A stretch of 64,000 nucleotides of DNA, taken from Camellia lanceoleosa (Eukaryota > Streptophyta > Magnoliopsida > Ericales > Theaceae). Position 1 is the first letter of the stretch. Each line of letters opens with the position of its first letter. A program made the position numbers and the translations under genes. The DNA is taken from positions 140,122,223-140,186,222 of the forward strand of contig CM045761.1 in NCBI GenBank assembly GCA_025200525.1, given 5' to 3'. The notes under the pieces are model-generated. The model was not told the DNA's origin. It made no database searches and worked only from the letters and a program-made list of their open reading frames with translations. Of the stretch, positions 10,749-22,000 are shown one piece after another.

Positions 10749-12200
10749 ACATTTTCTCCTTGATCCGTTGATCTCTCCGCCTTAGTGTCTTTGAGAAAAG
10801 GGTAGAGTATCTTGAAAGCTCCGTTTTGATCCAATTGGAGTTTGGTTTCGGCGTCGTTGAAGTTTCATCCTTGCTCCGTTTGGTTTGCTAAACTTGAGGT
10901 CGGGACTCTCTACACCTTAATATGGGTTTTAACTTGGTTATAGATTGTTGTGTGAAAATGGTGAGATTTGGAGGTGTTTTAAGCAAACCTAGGGTTTGGG
11001 TTCAAGTTTGAAAAGAGGGGTTGCTTTGTAGGTGTTATATAAATGATTATGGGGTTTGGATATGAAGTTACCTTTTGTTAAAATAGTTGATTTAGGCCTT
11101 TGGGTTAATATTTGAAAAATGTGGAGCTTTGCCCTAAAATGCCTTGAATAATTATTTTTTATAAATAATGAAATTGGTATGAAAAATGTGAAATTGGGAG
11201 GATGTATAGATGAATGGTGTTGTTGGATTTGTTTAAATCACTCACCTATGGAAATTTGATGATTTTCTTGTTATAGAGATTGTATATCTATTTAGAAATA
11301 TCTGCTTTGGGCTATCGGTGGAGGATAGTCATAATTGTTGCAGACATTGCATGTCGATTAGGTGAATTGGGACTAATTCCTTAACCATTATCATTGAATA
11401 TGATTATGAATGATATACATTGTATATGTATGATATTTGGGAGGAGAAAGAGGATGTACTTTACGTTTTGAGAAGAATAAAGGGGATGGACTCTATTGAA
11501 CTAAGTTAGCCTGTGTATCCAGGGTGAAAGTCCCCAAAACCATTTGTATGCATGGGTGCTGATTCCCGCGGATGAAATTTTCGTAAAATGGCAAATAGAA
11601 GTGAATGTATTTGTATGATGATTTTATTTGTTGGAAACTTGTGAGGTGTAACCTCTGTTGATGGGTTAAATACAATAGATGTATCTTTTGAAACAAAATG
11701 AATGAATTGAGATGTAAGTTCGGTATAACATGATTTCGGAAAGAGTTATAAAGATTTTGTCATAGGATAATGAGCATGTGCATCATACTTATATCTTGTT
11801 AATTCTCATATGTTGTGTTAGTATGTTTCTACTAGGCTTTGGCTCACCCTACTTGAGAACCATTTTCAGGTGTTAAAGACATGTCTTCGTCGAGATAATA
11901 GTTTGGGGAGACCTGGAGCAAGAGCTTCCTCTTGTTTTATTTATTTTGTACAGCCAAGGGCTAAGTTGTATTGAGTTAGATTATTCTTTTTGTTGTGACC
12001 AAGCAATGTCTTGGAAAGATGTAAGCCCGTAGGGAATTTATTTTGTTAATTATTAACTGGTATTACATGTTATAGATTCAGGATGAATATTTATGAATGT
12101 ATATTGCATGTTTTATCTTTTGTAATACAAACTCCGATGAATAGAAGATTATTACTCCCTTTATGAGTTGGTTTTATTGTATTGTTTTGGGGGCGTTACA
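10173..12200 (+). mobile_element. Solo LTR (2.03 kb) of the Tekay-like gypsy family, inserted in the copia pol
   Basis: This resembles the LTRs of the gypsy element at the right end of the window along its whole length: the start (TATAGCGATT, like 52958), the TTGGTTTTCAAAC block, the CTCGAGCG cluster, the ATCCAGGGTGAAAGTCC block, the GTAAGCCC block and the end GTTACA. The heptamer ATTGCTC flanks it on both sides (10166-10172 and 12201-12207) and contains a 5-7 bp target duplication. Removing the insert plus one flank restores a continuous copia reading context. No internal region remains, so it is a solo LTR left by LTR-LTR recombination. A (CT)n tract lies at 10718-10746. Confidence 0.9.
10330..10610 (+). 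promoter_or_regulatory. Cluster of GCTCGAGCG palindromic motifs in the LTR
   Basis: At least eight exact or one-mismatch copies of the CGCTCGAGCG-type motif (core CTCGAG) occur in 280 bp, upstream of the CT-rich segment. Similar clusters sit in the LTRs at 44840-45050, 53140-53215, 56735-56810 and 63085-63340. Their retention across LTRs suggests a cis-acting role, but no binding factor is known to me. Confidence 0.5.
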
Positions 12201-12207
12201 ATTGCTC

Positions 12208-13510
12208 ATGTATCCCTTACCCATATACATACCATTCTTTATTAATACAAATTTATCAGACTAAAAAACAAGCCTAAACCATTCTTACTTAACAAAGAAT
12301 CAGATGCTAAATTCTTCCGGATGTCTGGTACATGCAGCACGTTGTTGAAGGTAAGTTCCTTCCTCGATGTCATCTTCAAAATCACCTTTTCTTGTCCAAT
12401 CACAATAGAAATAGAAGAATTTCCCATAAAAAGTTGTTCACCATTTGCAGCCTCATTGTAGGTAGTGAACATCTTTTTGTCAATATGACGAGTTTCTCCT
12501 GTGTTAACCCACTATTCCTTAGGATTTCCAACCAAATTAGCCTCAGACACCACAGTAGAGAGATTGATGTCATTTACCCCATCAGAAATGTACTCAATTT
12601 CTGTCACATTGGCTTGATTGATAGTCTTCTTGTTTGTACTTCTGCGATCTTTTTTAGGGCGTCGGCAATCAAAGGCATGATGTCTAGTCTTGCCACAGTT
12701 ATAACATTTACCTTTGAATTTCTTATTTCCATTGTTGTCGCCTTATTTAGGGCCATCTCCAGCAAACTTCCTCTTTTTGTTATGTGGTTTGGGTACTTGT
12801 TCAACCACATTAGCCTTGAACTCAATGAGATTTTTACCATTCCTCTTTTCAGCCTTACGGTTATCTTCCTCAATTCTTAGTCTTACAATTAGTTCATCCA
12901 TGGTCATCTCTTTGCGTTTATGTTTTAAATAATTTTTGAAATCTTTCTAAGCCAATGGTAACTTTTATACTAACGCAGCGACTTGGAAAGACTCACTCAG
13001 AGACATATCCTTAGCATGAATATCATGCAAAATTAATTGAAAACTTTGAACTTGAGAAATTACCATTTGGGAGTCTACCATAACAAAGTCTAGAAATTTA
13101 CCAATAACAAATTTCTTTGTGCCAGCATCCTTTGTCTTGTATTTTTTCTCCAAAGAATCTCACAATTCTTTTGTTGTTTTTAGAGGGTTGTAAACATTAT
13201 ACAGCATGTTGTCTAGGCCATTGAGGATATAGTTTTTGCACAGAAAATCAAAATGTTTCCAAGCGTCTATAGCAGCAACAACTTGCCGATCACTTTCATA
13301 CTCTATAAGCACTGCAGCCTCTTCATGGAGAAACCAGGCAAGATTAAGAGTTGTCAAATAAAATAGCATTTTCTGTTGTCATCTTTTAAACTCTGTACCG
13401 TTAAATTTTTTCGATTTTTCTTCATGATTTATTGAAACTTGAACATGGTTCTGGATAGGGACCGGAGTCAGTGTAATAATTGGAGTACCACTTTCAGTTG
13501 CAGTAGCCAT
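12208..13510 (-). pseudogene. copia gag and protease remnant
   Basis: The likely start is the ATG at 13508-13510 (MATATESGTP...). The frame shows copia gag features: a [17 protein letters not shown] segment, [42 protein letters not shown], then one CCHC zinc knuckle (CYNCGKTRHHAFDC, near 12690). The protease follows. Its active site reads NTGETRH where DTGATRH or DSGATRH is expected, so the catalytic Asp is Asn. In-frame stops interrupt the frame at 13370-13380, 12960 and 12740. The remnant continues into integrase across the nested LTR. Gag would form the particle and the protease would process the polyprotein. Neither is functional here. Confidence 0.88.
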
Positions 13511-14084
13511 AATATCTGATTACAAAAATCAGAAAAACTAAAATACAAATTAATTTTCTAATTACTCAAACCAGAAAATAAATTATAACACAAAATAAAT
13601 TTTTTTTTAGTTACTAAAACCAGGAAAATAAAATACTACACAATAATTTTTTGTAACACTATTACACAAATTAATATTCTAAAATTATTAATGACACCAA
13701 TATATTACTACTAGTTGTCAAAGAAAATAAACAGTATATTACTACTATTTGTCAAATAGTATATGACTACTATTTGTATTTTCTAATCAGAATATCACTT
13801 TGTAAAGAGCACAGAAAATAAATACAATGAAGACACCAAAAAATAATCTGTCTTAAGATTGTTGGACAATCTTCACTGTAAAGAATAAATCATGTTTGTA
13901 TACTTAACAACAAACAGAAGAAATAAAGAAAGGAGAGAGACTATTTGATTACAAAAATCAAATCAGTAAAGAAAATAAAATAAAACAATAGATTCTTATT
14001 TTGTTACAAAAACAAAATCAGAATCTAAAAAAAATAAATAAATAAAATAAATAGAAAGTAAATTAATTACTAACTTTAAGTATT

Positions 14085-15093
14085 TATTGAACAAAATTCT
14101 GATAAAGTCCAGTGTTTAACACAGTGTCCTTAAGACAGGTTCGTCTTCTCCACGGTGCTTTTAGATTGCGGACATCTATCTCCCATAATAAAATGATCAA
14201 CTACGAATAATAGCAGTATTACAAATTATTCGCACAACGAACACACTTTGTGTTTACACTCTTTCTCACAAGAAAATAATGCAGTAAAATGTAGAGAACA
14301 ATAGCAGGAAAAAAGAACTAAAATTAGAGTGCAAAATCCAAATAAGGGACTGCTTATATTTATAGATGGAAAAGTGGCTGTTCAGATTTGAATGAATAGG
14401 TAGCAAAACTGTTTAAACAGGTACAAGACCTGTTCGGTTTGAATGAACAGGTAAGACATTGTTTGTGTTTGAATTTGAACAGATACTGAATCTGTTCGGT
14501 TTAAATTCAAACAGATAAAAACCAGTTTGGTGGAGAAAAAAACTAGGCAGAATTTTGGAATTAATTTTGAATTTTAAATTTCGAAAAAATTTAAGAATTT
14601 TAATTTTAGGAAAAATAAAATTCAAATAGTTTTTTGTCCAAAAAGATAAGCATTGAGCCGAACAAGCCCAATCCAACCCCACACCACCCACCCGTGCCCA
14701 ACTGACTGGATGGTAGCGGTGGCGCAAGTGTGTGTTTATTTTCGGGTCCAATGGGTCTAACCCACTTTGGCCATAGCCTTTTCTTTCTACAAACTTGGGG
14801 TGCCCCTTGGGGCCCTCCCCAAGTTGCAAACTCAAGCCTTATAAACCCATAAAAGTTTTCCTATCAAACCAATGTGGGACAAGCTTTTAATTCAAATCTT
14901 TAAGGAATTTCCACCAAAAGCTCACTTTGGTTTCAATTTCTCATTCACCCGATAATGGTTTTGAGCAACGAAATATACTACGTGAATCATAACGCGTTAC
15001 CACTTAGACCCGCCAACTTTGGCGCATGAGTCCCACCTAAAAAATAGACCAAAATTAAGAAAAAGTCTATTTTTCCAAAACCATTTCTTACAT
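14085..15093 (-). repeat. 5' LTR of the copia element (~1 kb)
   Basis: On the minus strand it begins TGTAAGAAATGG at 15093. A TATA-like box (CTATAAATATAAG) lies near 14353-14366, followed by the R/U5 part, which includes a GGACACTGTGTTAAACACTGG stretch near 14110. The inner boundary is approximate because no clear primer-binding site was found. The 14611-15093 portion matches the truncated left LTR at 6335-6868. Confidence 0.7.
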
Positions 15094-15149
15094 AACTTAT
15101 ACCTCTTCATATTTATATAAAATAAAATAAAAAAATTTCTGTTTCACTA

Positions 15150-16205
15150 AGATGTGATTCCCTCTTAAATTTATCTCCAAATCGTGTGGAACTTTCCATC
15201 AAAACATGCCACTTCATTGAAAAGGGCAATCGAAGGATTTGAAACAATAAATTGAACGTTGTGGTTTCAAGAGGGTGCCTATTTTTATCTTAACGATACC
15301 CTTTTCGTCTTAAAGTAGTTTTATTTCTTGTTACTGCTCTTAAATCTTAATAATGGCTTAATTTAGGAATTTGGTTAAAAGTTAATTTTTGACTTTTAAC
15401 CTATTTTGAATCACATTAGATCACCTCATTTTTTTATATATATTTTTGGAAAAAAATAATAAAAAATTAATTTTTAACCAACTTCCCAAAACAAACCAAT
15501 ATAACTCACTTTTCCAAATCTACAGTGGGGCCAGCTCACATGTAATAAAAAAATAAAACAATGATTTTAAAGAAATGGTATAACGATTTAAAAAAGTATT
15601 GTTAAAATAATTTTTTAATATTTGTAAGTTTTTATAATACGTGACAATTTGTAATTGGTTAAAATCTACATACTTGCAACTCCACAAACATTCATAATTT
15701 TTATTACAAAAAACTATATTAACTTTTTTACCGTGTACTCTTTTAAAATTGCACACTATAATTTCTCCTGTATGGTGTGAATTTTTTTTTTTTAAACGTT
15801 TGTTATAGAATGTTATGGTTACATTAGGGTATGTATGGTGTGAAATTTTTTTTAAGGTACACACTATAACTCATATTTTACAAAAATGCTCTTTATTTTT
15901 TTCTTAAATCATAGTTTGTTCCCATTTTTATTTTATTTATTACATGTGAGCTGAGCTTCACAATCGATTGGAGACCACTTTTTCTTATTCACAGTAAGAA
16001 CGGGAAATGGAGAGACAAGGAACAAAAACCACGTCGTTAAGATAAAAATAGATTGGCTTTTGAATAGACAACATTGCTGTTGTTTCAAATCCTTTGGCTA
16101 TCGTGGCTTGATCTCATCCATTCAATTCCTTTCCAATGAAAGTGGCCATTTTCGTGGAAAGTTCTACCCATCTGGATGGAGACAGAATTTCTCCATAGAG
16201 AATAT
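15150..16205. mobile_element. ~1.05 kb inverted-repeat (Mutator-like or foldback) element
   Basis: The left arm (about 15180-15305) and the right arm (about 16025-16180) match in inverted orientation. Shared blocks include GAACTTTCCA, AAGGATTTGAAACAA and CTATTTTTATCTTAACGA. Inner arms also pair: AGCTCACATGTAATAAA at about 15532-15548 with its complement near 15936-15952. Long inverted arms with a noncoding centre fit a non-autonomous Mutator-like or foldback element. Flanking 8-10 bp duplications were not convincingly found. The left arm is enlarged by a small hairpin MITE-like insert (about 15360-15500; TTGGTTAAAAGTTAATTTTT pairs with its complement). Confidence 0.65.
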
Positions 16206-18999
16206 GAATCCATTAGGATCATGTAATTTTATTTATGTAATATTTTCAGTAAATGACAAAGTACAATGCACTCAAGGCATTTGGCCACACCTTTTGTTGT
16301 ATGAGGTTTGAGGTTCAACTCTTATCTTTTGTGGTGGTTATTTATTTCTCTCTCATTATGGGATTATTGTGGTGATGATTTATTTGGTTGTTGGGCTTGG
16401 GCTTGGTAGGCTGGTATATTGGTTGTGTTAGGTTTTATTGGCTTTCTAATTACTATGGACTAATAGTTTATTTGATAATCTAAATATTCTTATATTTGTA
16501 ATTACTTTCCTATTGTTTGATAAAAAATATAAAAAAAAAGAAGAGAAATTGCAATGCATAGTAATTGTGGGGAAAGATTGTGGTATAAAAGTGTGTATCA
16601 TATATATTTTATAACTATAGAAGAAAAATATATAATTTTAAATTTTCTGAGTCATAACTAAAAAAAAAAAAAAATCTCAAAATAATGTCATAAGTACAGA
16701 AGAAATTTAATCATAACTAAAGAAGAAAATAGCGTAACTAATAATTAAAGAAGAAAATTGGTAACTAAGGGTGTATATAGTATGGTGGTGTATATAATAA
16801 AATTCTCTAGTAAGTGTGTCATTCTTTATTTTTGAATTACATAATAAATATGAATCAATATGATTTAGATTAATGATTCATTCACATATTTTTTTTTCTG
16901 ACTCTTACCGGTAAGAGTCTCATTCGAGTGGATTTGAGGGGAAAAAATTGTGTGAATGTAGCCTCTCATTTCTTTCTAGCTCATTAGTTTGGAGCAATGC
17001 GTAAATAAGATTTACCGAATAATTACACAAATAGAATAAATGAAATTGGGAGCATTGGCATACAAAATTCAGACAATTCATGAGTTAGAATTAGTCTTGC
17101 TGAGAATTGGCAATCGACTATCGCTATCAAGACTCTTCAAGTTGGACTAATAAACATTCATTCATGCATGCACCACTGGATTCCAAATTCAATTACAGTA
17201 GAATTTAACTTTGCACACATCAATAATACTGTTCTCCCAAATGACTGAGTCGGCTATTGTAACATCAATGAGAGGATCAACGCTAAATTGGATTTTTTTA
17301 CAAAAGTTTTATTTTTTAGACCAATTTTCCAAATTTAGTGACGTGTAAAAAAGATAATTAGCTGATAATCAAATAATATATAAAAAAGAGTTGTCTTTAA
17401 TAGACTTCTATATCATTGATTTTGAAAATTGAGTCTAATTTTTGTGTTAGAATAATAGCACAAATAAAAGCCAAACTATCTTGTGAATGAAGTAAATATA
17501 GACGAAGTAGAACAAATTAAGAAGACATAAGAAAATTCTATTAGCATATACTACAAAAAATCTCAATATATATATTATATATACGGCTCAAATATAAATT
17601 TCAAAACAAAAGTCAAATATTCAAATATAAATTTCTAAACAAAAAGTAGCTGTTCAAATATAAACTTTTGAACATAATGTATAAATGAGCAATTTATTTT
17701 TATTTGTATATTAAAACAACACAAATAGTGTATACTAAAACTTTTTGTAATGTGCCAATAGAATTACGTTGTTTGTGAAAAATATTTGGAATAATTTTTT
17801 AATTTTTTACAAAAAAAAAAATGTACAAAAAAATATAGAAAAAAAAAAATTGATTTTTTTTTTTGTACAGTTATTTAACTTTTAATTTTTTTTTTTTGCT
17901 ATTATTGTAAGTTACCAAAATAGTCCTAAGGACAAATACAAGAGAGGATACTAAACAAACATAGTAGTCTTGCAAAACGAAGCAGCAAATCCCTATATAT
18001 ATATAACTGTTTCAAAATCAAGCTTTCTACAACCAACAAAAGCAAAAGTGGGAAGGGGACTGCTCCAAGCCAAGATAACTATTTTAAAGGTATTTTTTTT
18101 TTTTTTTTCATTATTTCCTTCTCTGAGGTAGGCATTTGTATTATGTGTTTGCATCCTATTTGCGTGACATCTTCATGGGTTTGATTTGGTTTTGGTTGTA
18201 TTGCATGATCTCTCTCTAGTACTATCATTTTTTGGTTTCTGAAAACTTTTTGCTCTATCGTAAGAGCATGATTTGCCTTTTGAAGTTGTATGCTTTGATT
18301 AGCGTTTGGTATCATGAACAAGCTCTTTTCAGTTAAGTTTTGAGAATTAAAAAATAAAATAAAATAAAACTACTTTGGTAAAAGAAAAAAAAATTAAAAA
18401 CTCATTATTTTCATATAATTTTCTCTTTTTTTGGGATGAAAATAATTTTCAAAAATTTAAAAATAATTGCTTTGTGTTTATTTTTGTGAAAACTAGTATG
18501 AAATTTTTTTGAAAAAAATTTCACGCACAGATTATAAAAAATCAACCAAACAGAGACTGGGAGTATCAATTTTGCCTTTAAATATTTTATATTGTGTAAA
18601 TTTAATCCAATTAATAAGATCTCTTTAGAAATTTAATTGAAATTAATCGACATTTATAAACTCTTTTAAAAGTTAACGAGAAATTGATGTCTAATTTAAA
18701 TGGATATATTTGTTTTTTCTAATTTATCAGCGAATGTTTATCAACTAAACTAAATCAACACAATATAAAATATTATAGGAAAAAATTAATACAATAGGAA
18801 GTACAAGACTAAATTGATATAACTGGCAAAGTTAATTTGATTTTTTTAATTTTTTATTACGGTGAATACCATCCATACAATTGTTAGACTAGTTGCAAAC
18901 CATTCCAATAAGTTATGTTGTCTATTTTTCACTGATTTACTTTAATCAACTCGGAATACTTTTTCCTCGTGATTACTTAGAAATGTTTCACAATTGACA
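16206..18999. other. AT-rich intergenic DNA upstream of the kinase gene
   Basis: No gene is recognised. At 17000-17540 a diverged, interrupted copy of the duplicated block at 5661-6215 is present (CTATC..CAAGACTC, AATGACTGAGTCGGCTATTG, ACTATCTTGTGAA, AGAAGACATA). The rest is poly-A/T-rich DNA with short microsatellites such as TATATATA near 17995. Promoter elements of the downstream gene could lie in the last few hundred bases but none is distinctive. Confidence 0.5.
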
Positions 19000-19051
19000 A
19001 TTATATATGAATTTTGAATAGAAAAGCTTTTTTCCAAGAGGCAAGCTAGCC

Positions 19052-22000
19052 ATGGCTTCCTGGCAAGGAATGCAATTGAAACTACAACCCATCATCATGA
19101 TGCTAGTACAAGTACAAGTACAAGTAGTAGTGATGGTGATATTATCATTCTCAGCAGCAACAAAAGCAGCACCACCAACAGAAGCAGATTTGAAGAATCA
19201 TGGCTGCGTGAACCATTGCGGAAATTTAAGCATCCCATACCCATTCGGCGTGAAAGAGAATTGTTATCTCAGCGAAGATTTCTTCATTAATTGCAGCGAT
19301 TCCCAGCCATATTTATGGCATAGCAATCTCCGTGTTACAAATATATCGCTCGACGAGGGTGAGGTAGGCATCATGAATTACATATCTCGTAATTGTTATG
19401 ACCGGTTAGGTACACCATTACAGAGCAACATTTATGCATCGCTCAACGCGACCAATTTCCCCATATCTAGTACCAAGAACAAGTTCACTACTATTGGTTG
19501 TGACACATATGGGTATCTCCGAATTTTTAACAACAGTTTCGCTTTGGCAATTGGGTGTGTGTCAGCTTGTATGAACATGTCCTACATTCCTGATGATGGA
19601 TCTTGCTCTGGAATTGGTTGCTGCCAGACCTCCGTCCCAAAACAACTCAGCTATATCGAAGTTGATGCGGGTAGCTACAACAATCATACAAATGTATCGG
19701 ACTTCAATCCCTGCAGCTATGCCTTTGTTGTCGAAGAAGCTGCGTTTAATTTCTCCAAAACTTACCTTCAAAATTTTACAGAGGACATGGTGCCGTTGGT
19801 GCTTGATTGGGGAATACGGGATAATGAGACATGCGATGAAGCTAAGAGAAATTTGACTAGTTATGCATGTGGAGATCATAGTGATTGTTATAAGGCAGAA
19901 ATTGGTCATGGGTATCTCTGCAAGTGTTCCAAGGGTTACAAAGGGAACGCGTACCTCTCAGATGGTTGCAAAGGTTAGTAGTATAGTATCCATTTAGCTA
20001 GCTTCATATTCATCATGTTCGGATTCAATTGCTTTTGATTCTATATATATTGCTTTTGTGTTTAATTTCATTATTGAGCCCTCCCTCCTCTGATTTGATT
20101 GTTTTGCAGACATAGATGAGTGTGCAGATCCAAATCTCAACCAGTGTGTAGAGAAAAGCAAATGCTTAAACACGCCTGGGGATTATATGTGCGCTTGCCC
20201 CAAGAGATATCACGGTGATGGCAGAATATATGGAGCACGTTGCACTGCTAGTCGAGTTCTTGTCCTTCAGATTGTGATTTTTTTGGGTGAGTCTTCAGAT
20301 TGTGATTGGTAATGCATTTGAAACAATATCAGAATTACATAATGAATTTGGAAGAATTTACTTGTAAACTACCTCCCCAATTGGATCCACATCCTTTTAT
20401 ACTTAAGTAACTTGAAACAATATCAGAATTACAAATTCAATAGTAATATACAAACTAATAAATCTTATAAATTTATTTAACACATGAAAATTATTAAATA
20501 CTCCTAAAGCAGCATGTAGTATTGTCTAAGTGATACTTTAACCAATAAAAATTGGCAACACAAAAATCAGTCATTTTTTTGTCACCCGACTACTTAAAAA
20601 ATGAGTCAACGTGTCGTATTGTAGAGTTTCCCGTTACATGATTGGTTTAGAGTATTACATAGGTAAAGTCACATTATACTCCACAATTACTTAATAATTA
20701 CCACAGGATTTTGATTGGGAGATAAATATTAAGGCAAATTATCGGGTTAAATCAATTTGAAACACACAATTGTAGTGTGGTAAAAAAATTAATTATCAAT
20801 ATTTCAAAATAATTTCAAACAGTAGAACTCACAAAAAATAAAAAATGAAAACCATAATAAAATACTAATAATAATAAAAATATTTTCTTATATTTATATG
20901 GGGTCAATGTATGTCCATATTTTAGTTAATGACGTATAGTTGGAATGAGAATGATAAAACTGCAAAGGACACTTATCTTTTTAGAGGGAGAAAATCTTAA
21001 ATATTTTCAATATCTTAGACTAAGAATTAATTTTTTTTATTTATTTATCGGGGAAGGGACACAAATTTGTACGATTTGTTAGTTTACATTGTGGGGTTAT
21101 ATTTCTGAGTATCAACACGTGGCAAGGTGACGCCGACGTGTCAGCCGAGGTTCCACGTGTCACAGTAAAGTTTGTCAAGGTATTCTAATAATTGCCGAGG
21201 TGAGTTCCGAAGACATCTTAATTCGGGATAAAAGCCTCCATCCTCGGCTTAACATGCAAAGGCCGAGCTACCCGCAGAGGTATAAAGCCGAGGTTAATGT
21301 TAGATCGGCCATACCTGCCTATATAATATGATAATATTATATTGGTCAGGTGGATGTACAGCTATGGGAAGAAAGCCATGAGGCCATCATCTCACCAACT
21401 AGCTGGCCTTGAGGCCATGTGAGTTGGCCATGAGGCCACTAGAGGCCATGTGAAGCCATGAAGAGCTTTTTGGCTGGAAAGCTGTCAAAAGCGTAACAGT
21501 GGGGTGGCAGCCAGCTAAAAAGCTGGCGGCCTCTCCATTAACTTTTCTGGTATATATGGAGAGGTTGAGAAGAAGAAAGGGGACGGATTGATCATTCTGA
21601 ACAGAGCATATACAACTACAAGCCAATTGTAACACTTACAATTACATGCTAAGAGAGTGAGAGAATTACAGAGAGTCTATTGTAATTTTTACCATTCATT
21701 CAATAGTGAATTACCTCGGCCTCCCGTGGACGTAGGCAATTATTGCCGAACCACGTAAAATCCTTTGTGTCTTTGTGTTATTATCTGTGCCATCTATTAT
21801 GCCTGTGTTTTTACCGCTGAATCACTAAGATAGGCAGTGTGATCAGAAATTCACTCACACATACATAATATTTTTTGAAAAATTATATACAAGTCAATTT
21901 TTTAAACTCACTTTTTAAAACTAATGATATGTATAACATATAATTAGTTAATAATTAAAAAATATATAAGAGAGATAATTTAAATATTCTAATTAATTAT

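Larger units (their letters stand above)
6335..15093 (-). mobile_element. Decayed Ty1/copia LTR retrotransposon, reverse orientation, carrying a nested solo LTR
   Basis: Read on the minus strand, the order is LTR (15093 to ~14085), leader, gag and protease (13510-12208), a 2 kb insertion (10173-12200), then integrase, reverse transcriptase and RNase H (10165-7450), 3' noncoding DNA and a second, truncated LTR (6868-6335). The gag-protease-integrase-RT-RNase H order is diagnostic of Ty1/copia. The coding region has many stop codons and active-site changes, so the element cannot act by itself. No target duplication could be checked because the left LTR is truncated where it meets the duplicated block. 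Confidence 0.9.

Noticed and set aside
12332..12880. 182-codon plus-strand open frame
   Set aside because: Antisense shadow of the copia gag/protease remnant.
14413..14835. 140-codon minus-strand open frame
   Set aside because: Lies inside the copia LTR, in sequence also present (without the frame) in the truncated left LTR.
15520..15864. 114-codon minus-strand open frame
   Set aside because: AT-rich centre of the inverted-repeat element, no family resemblance.
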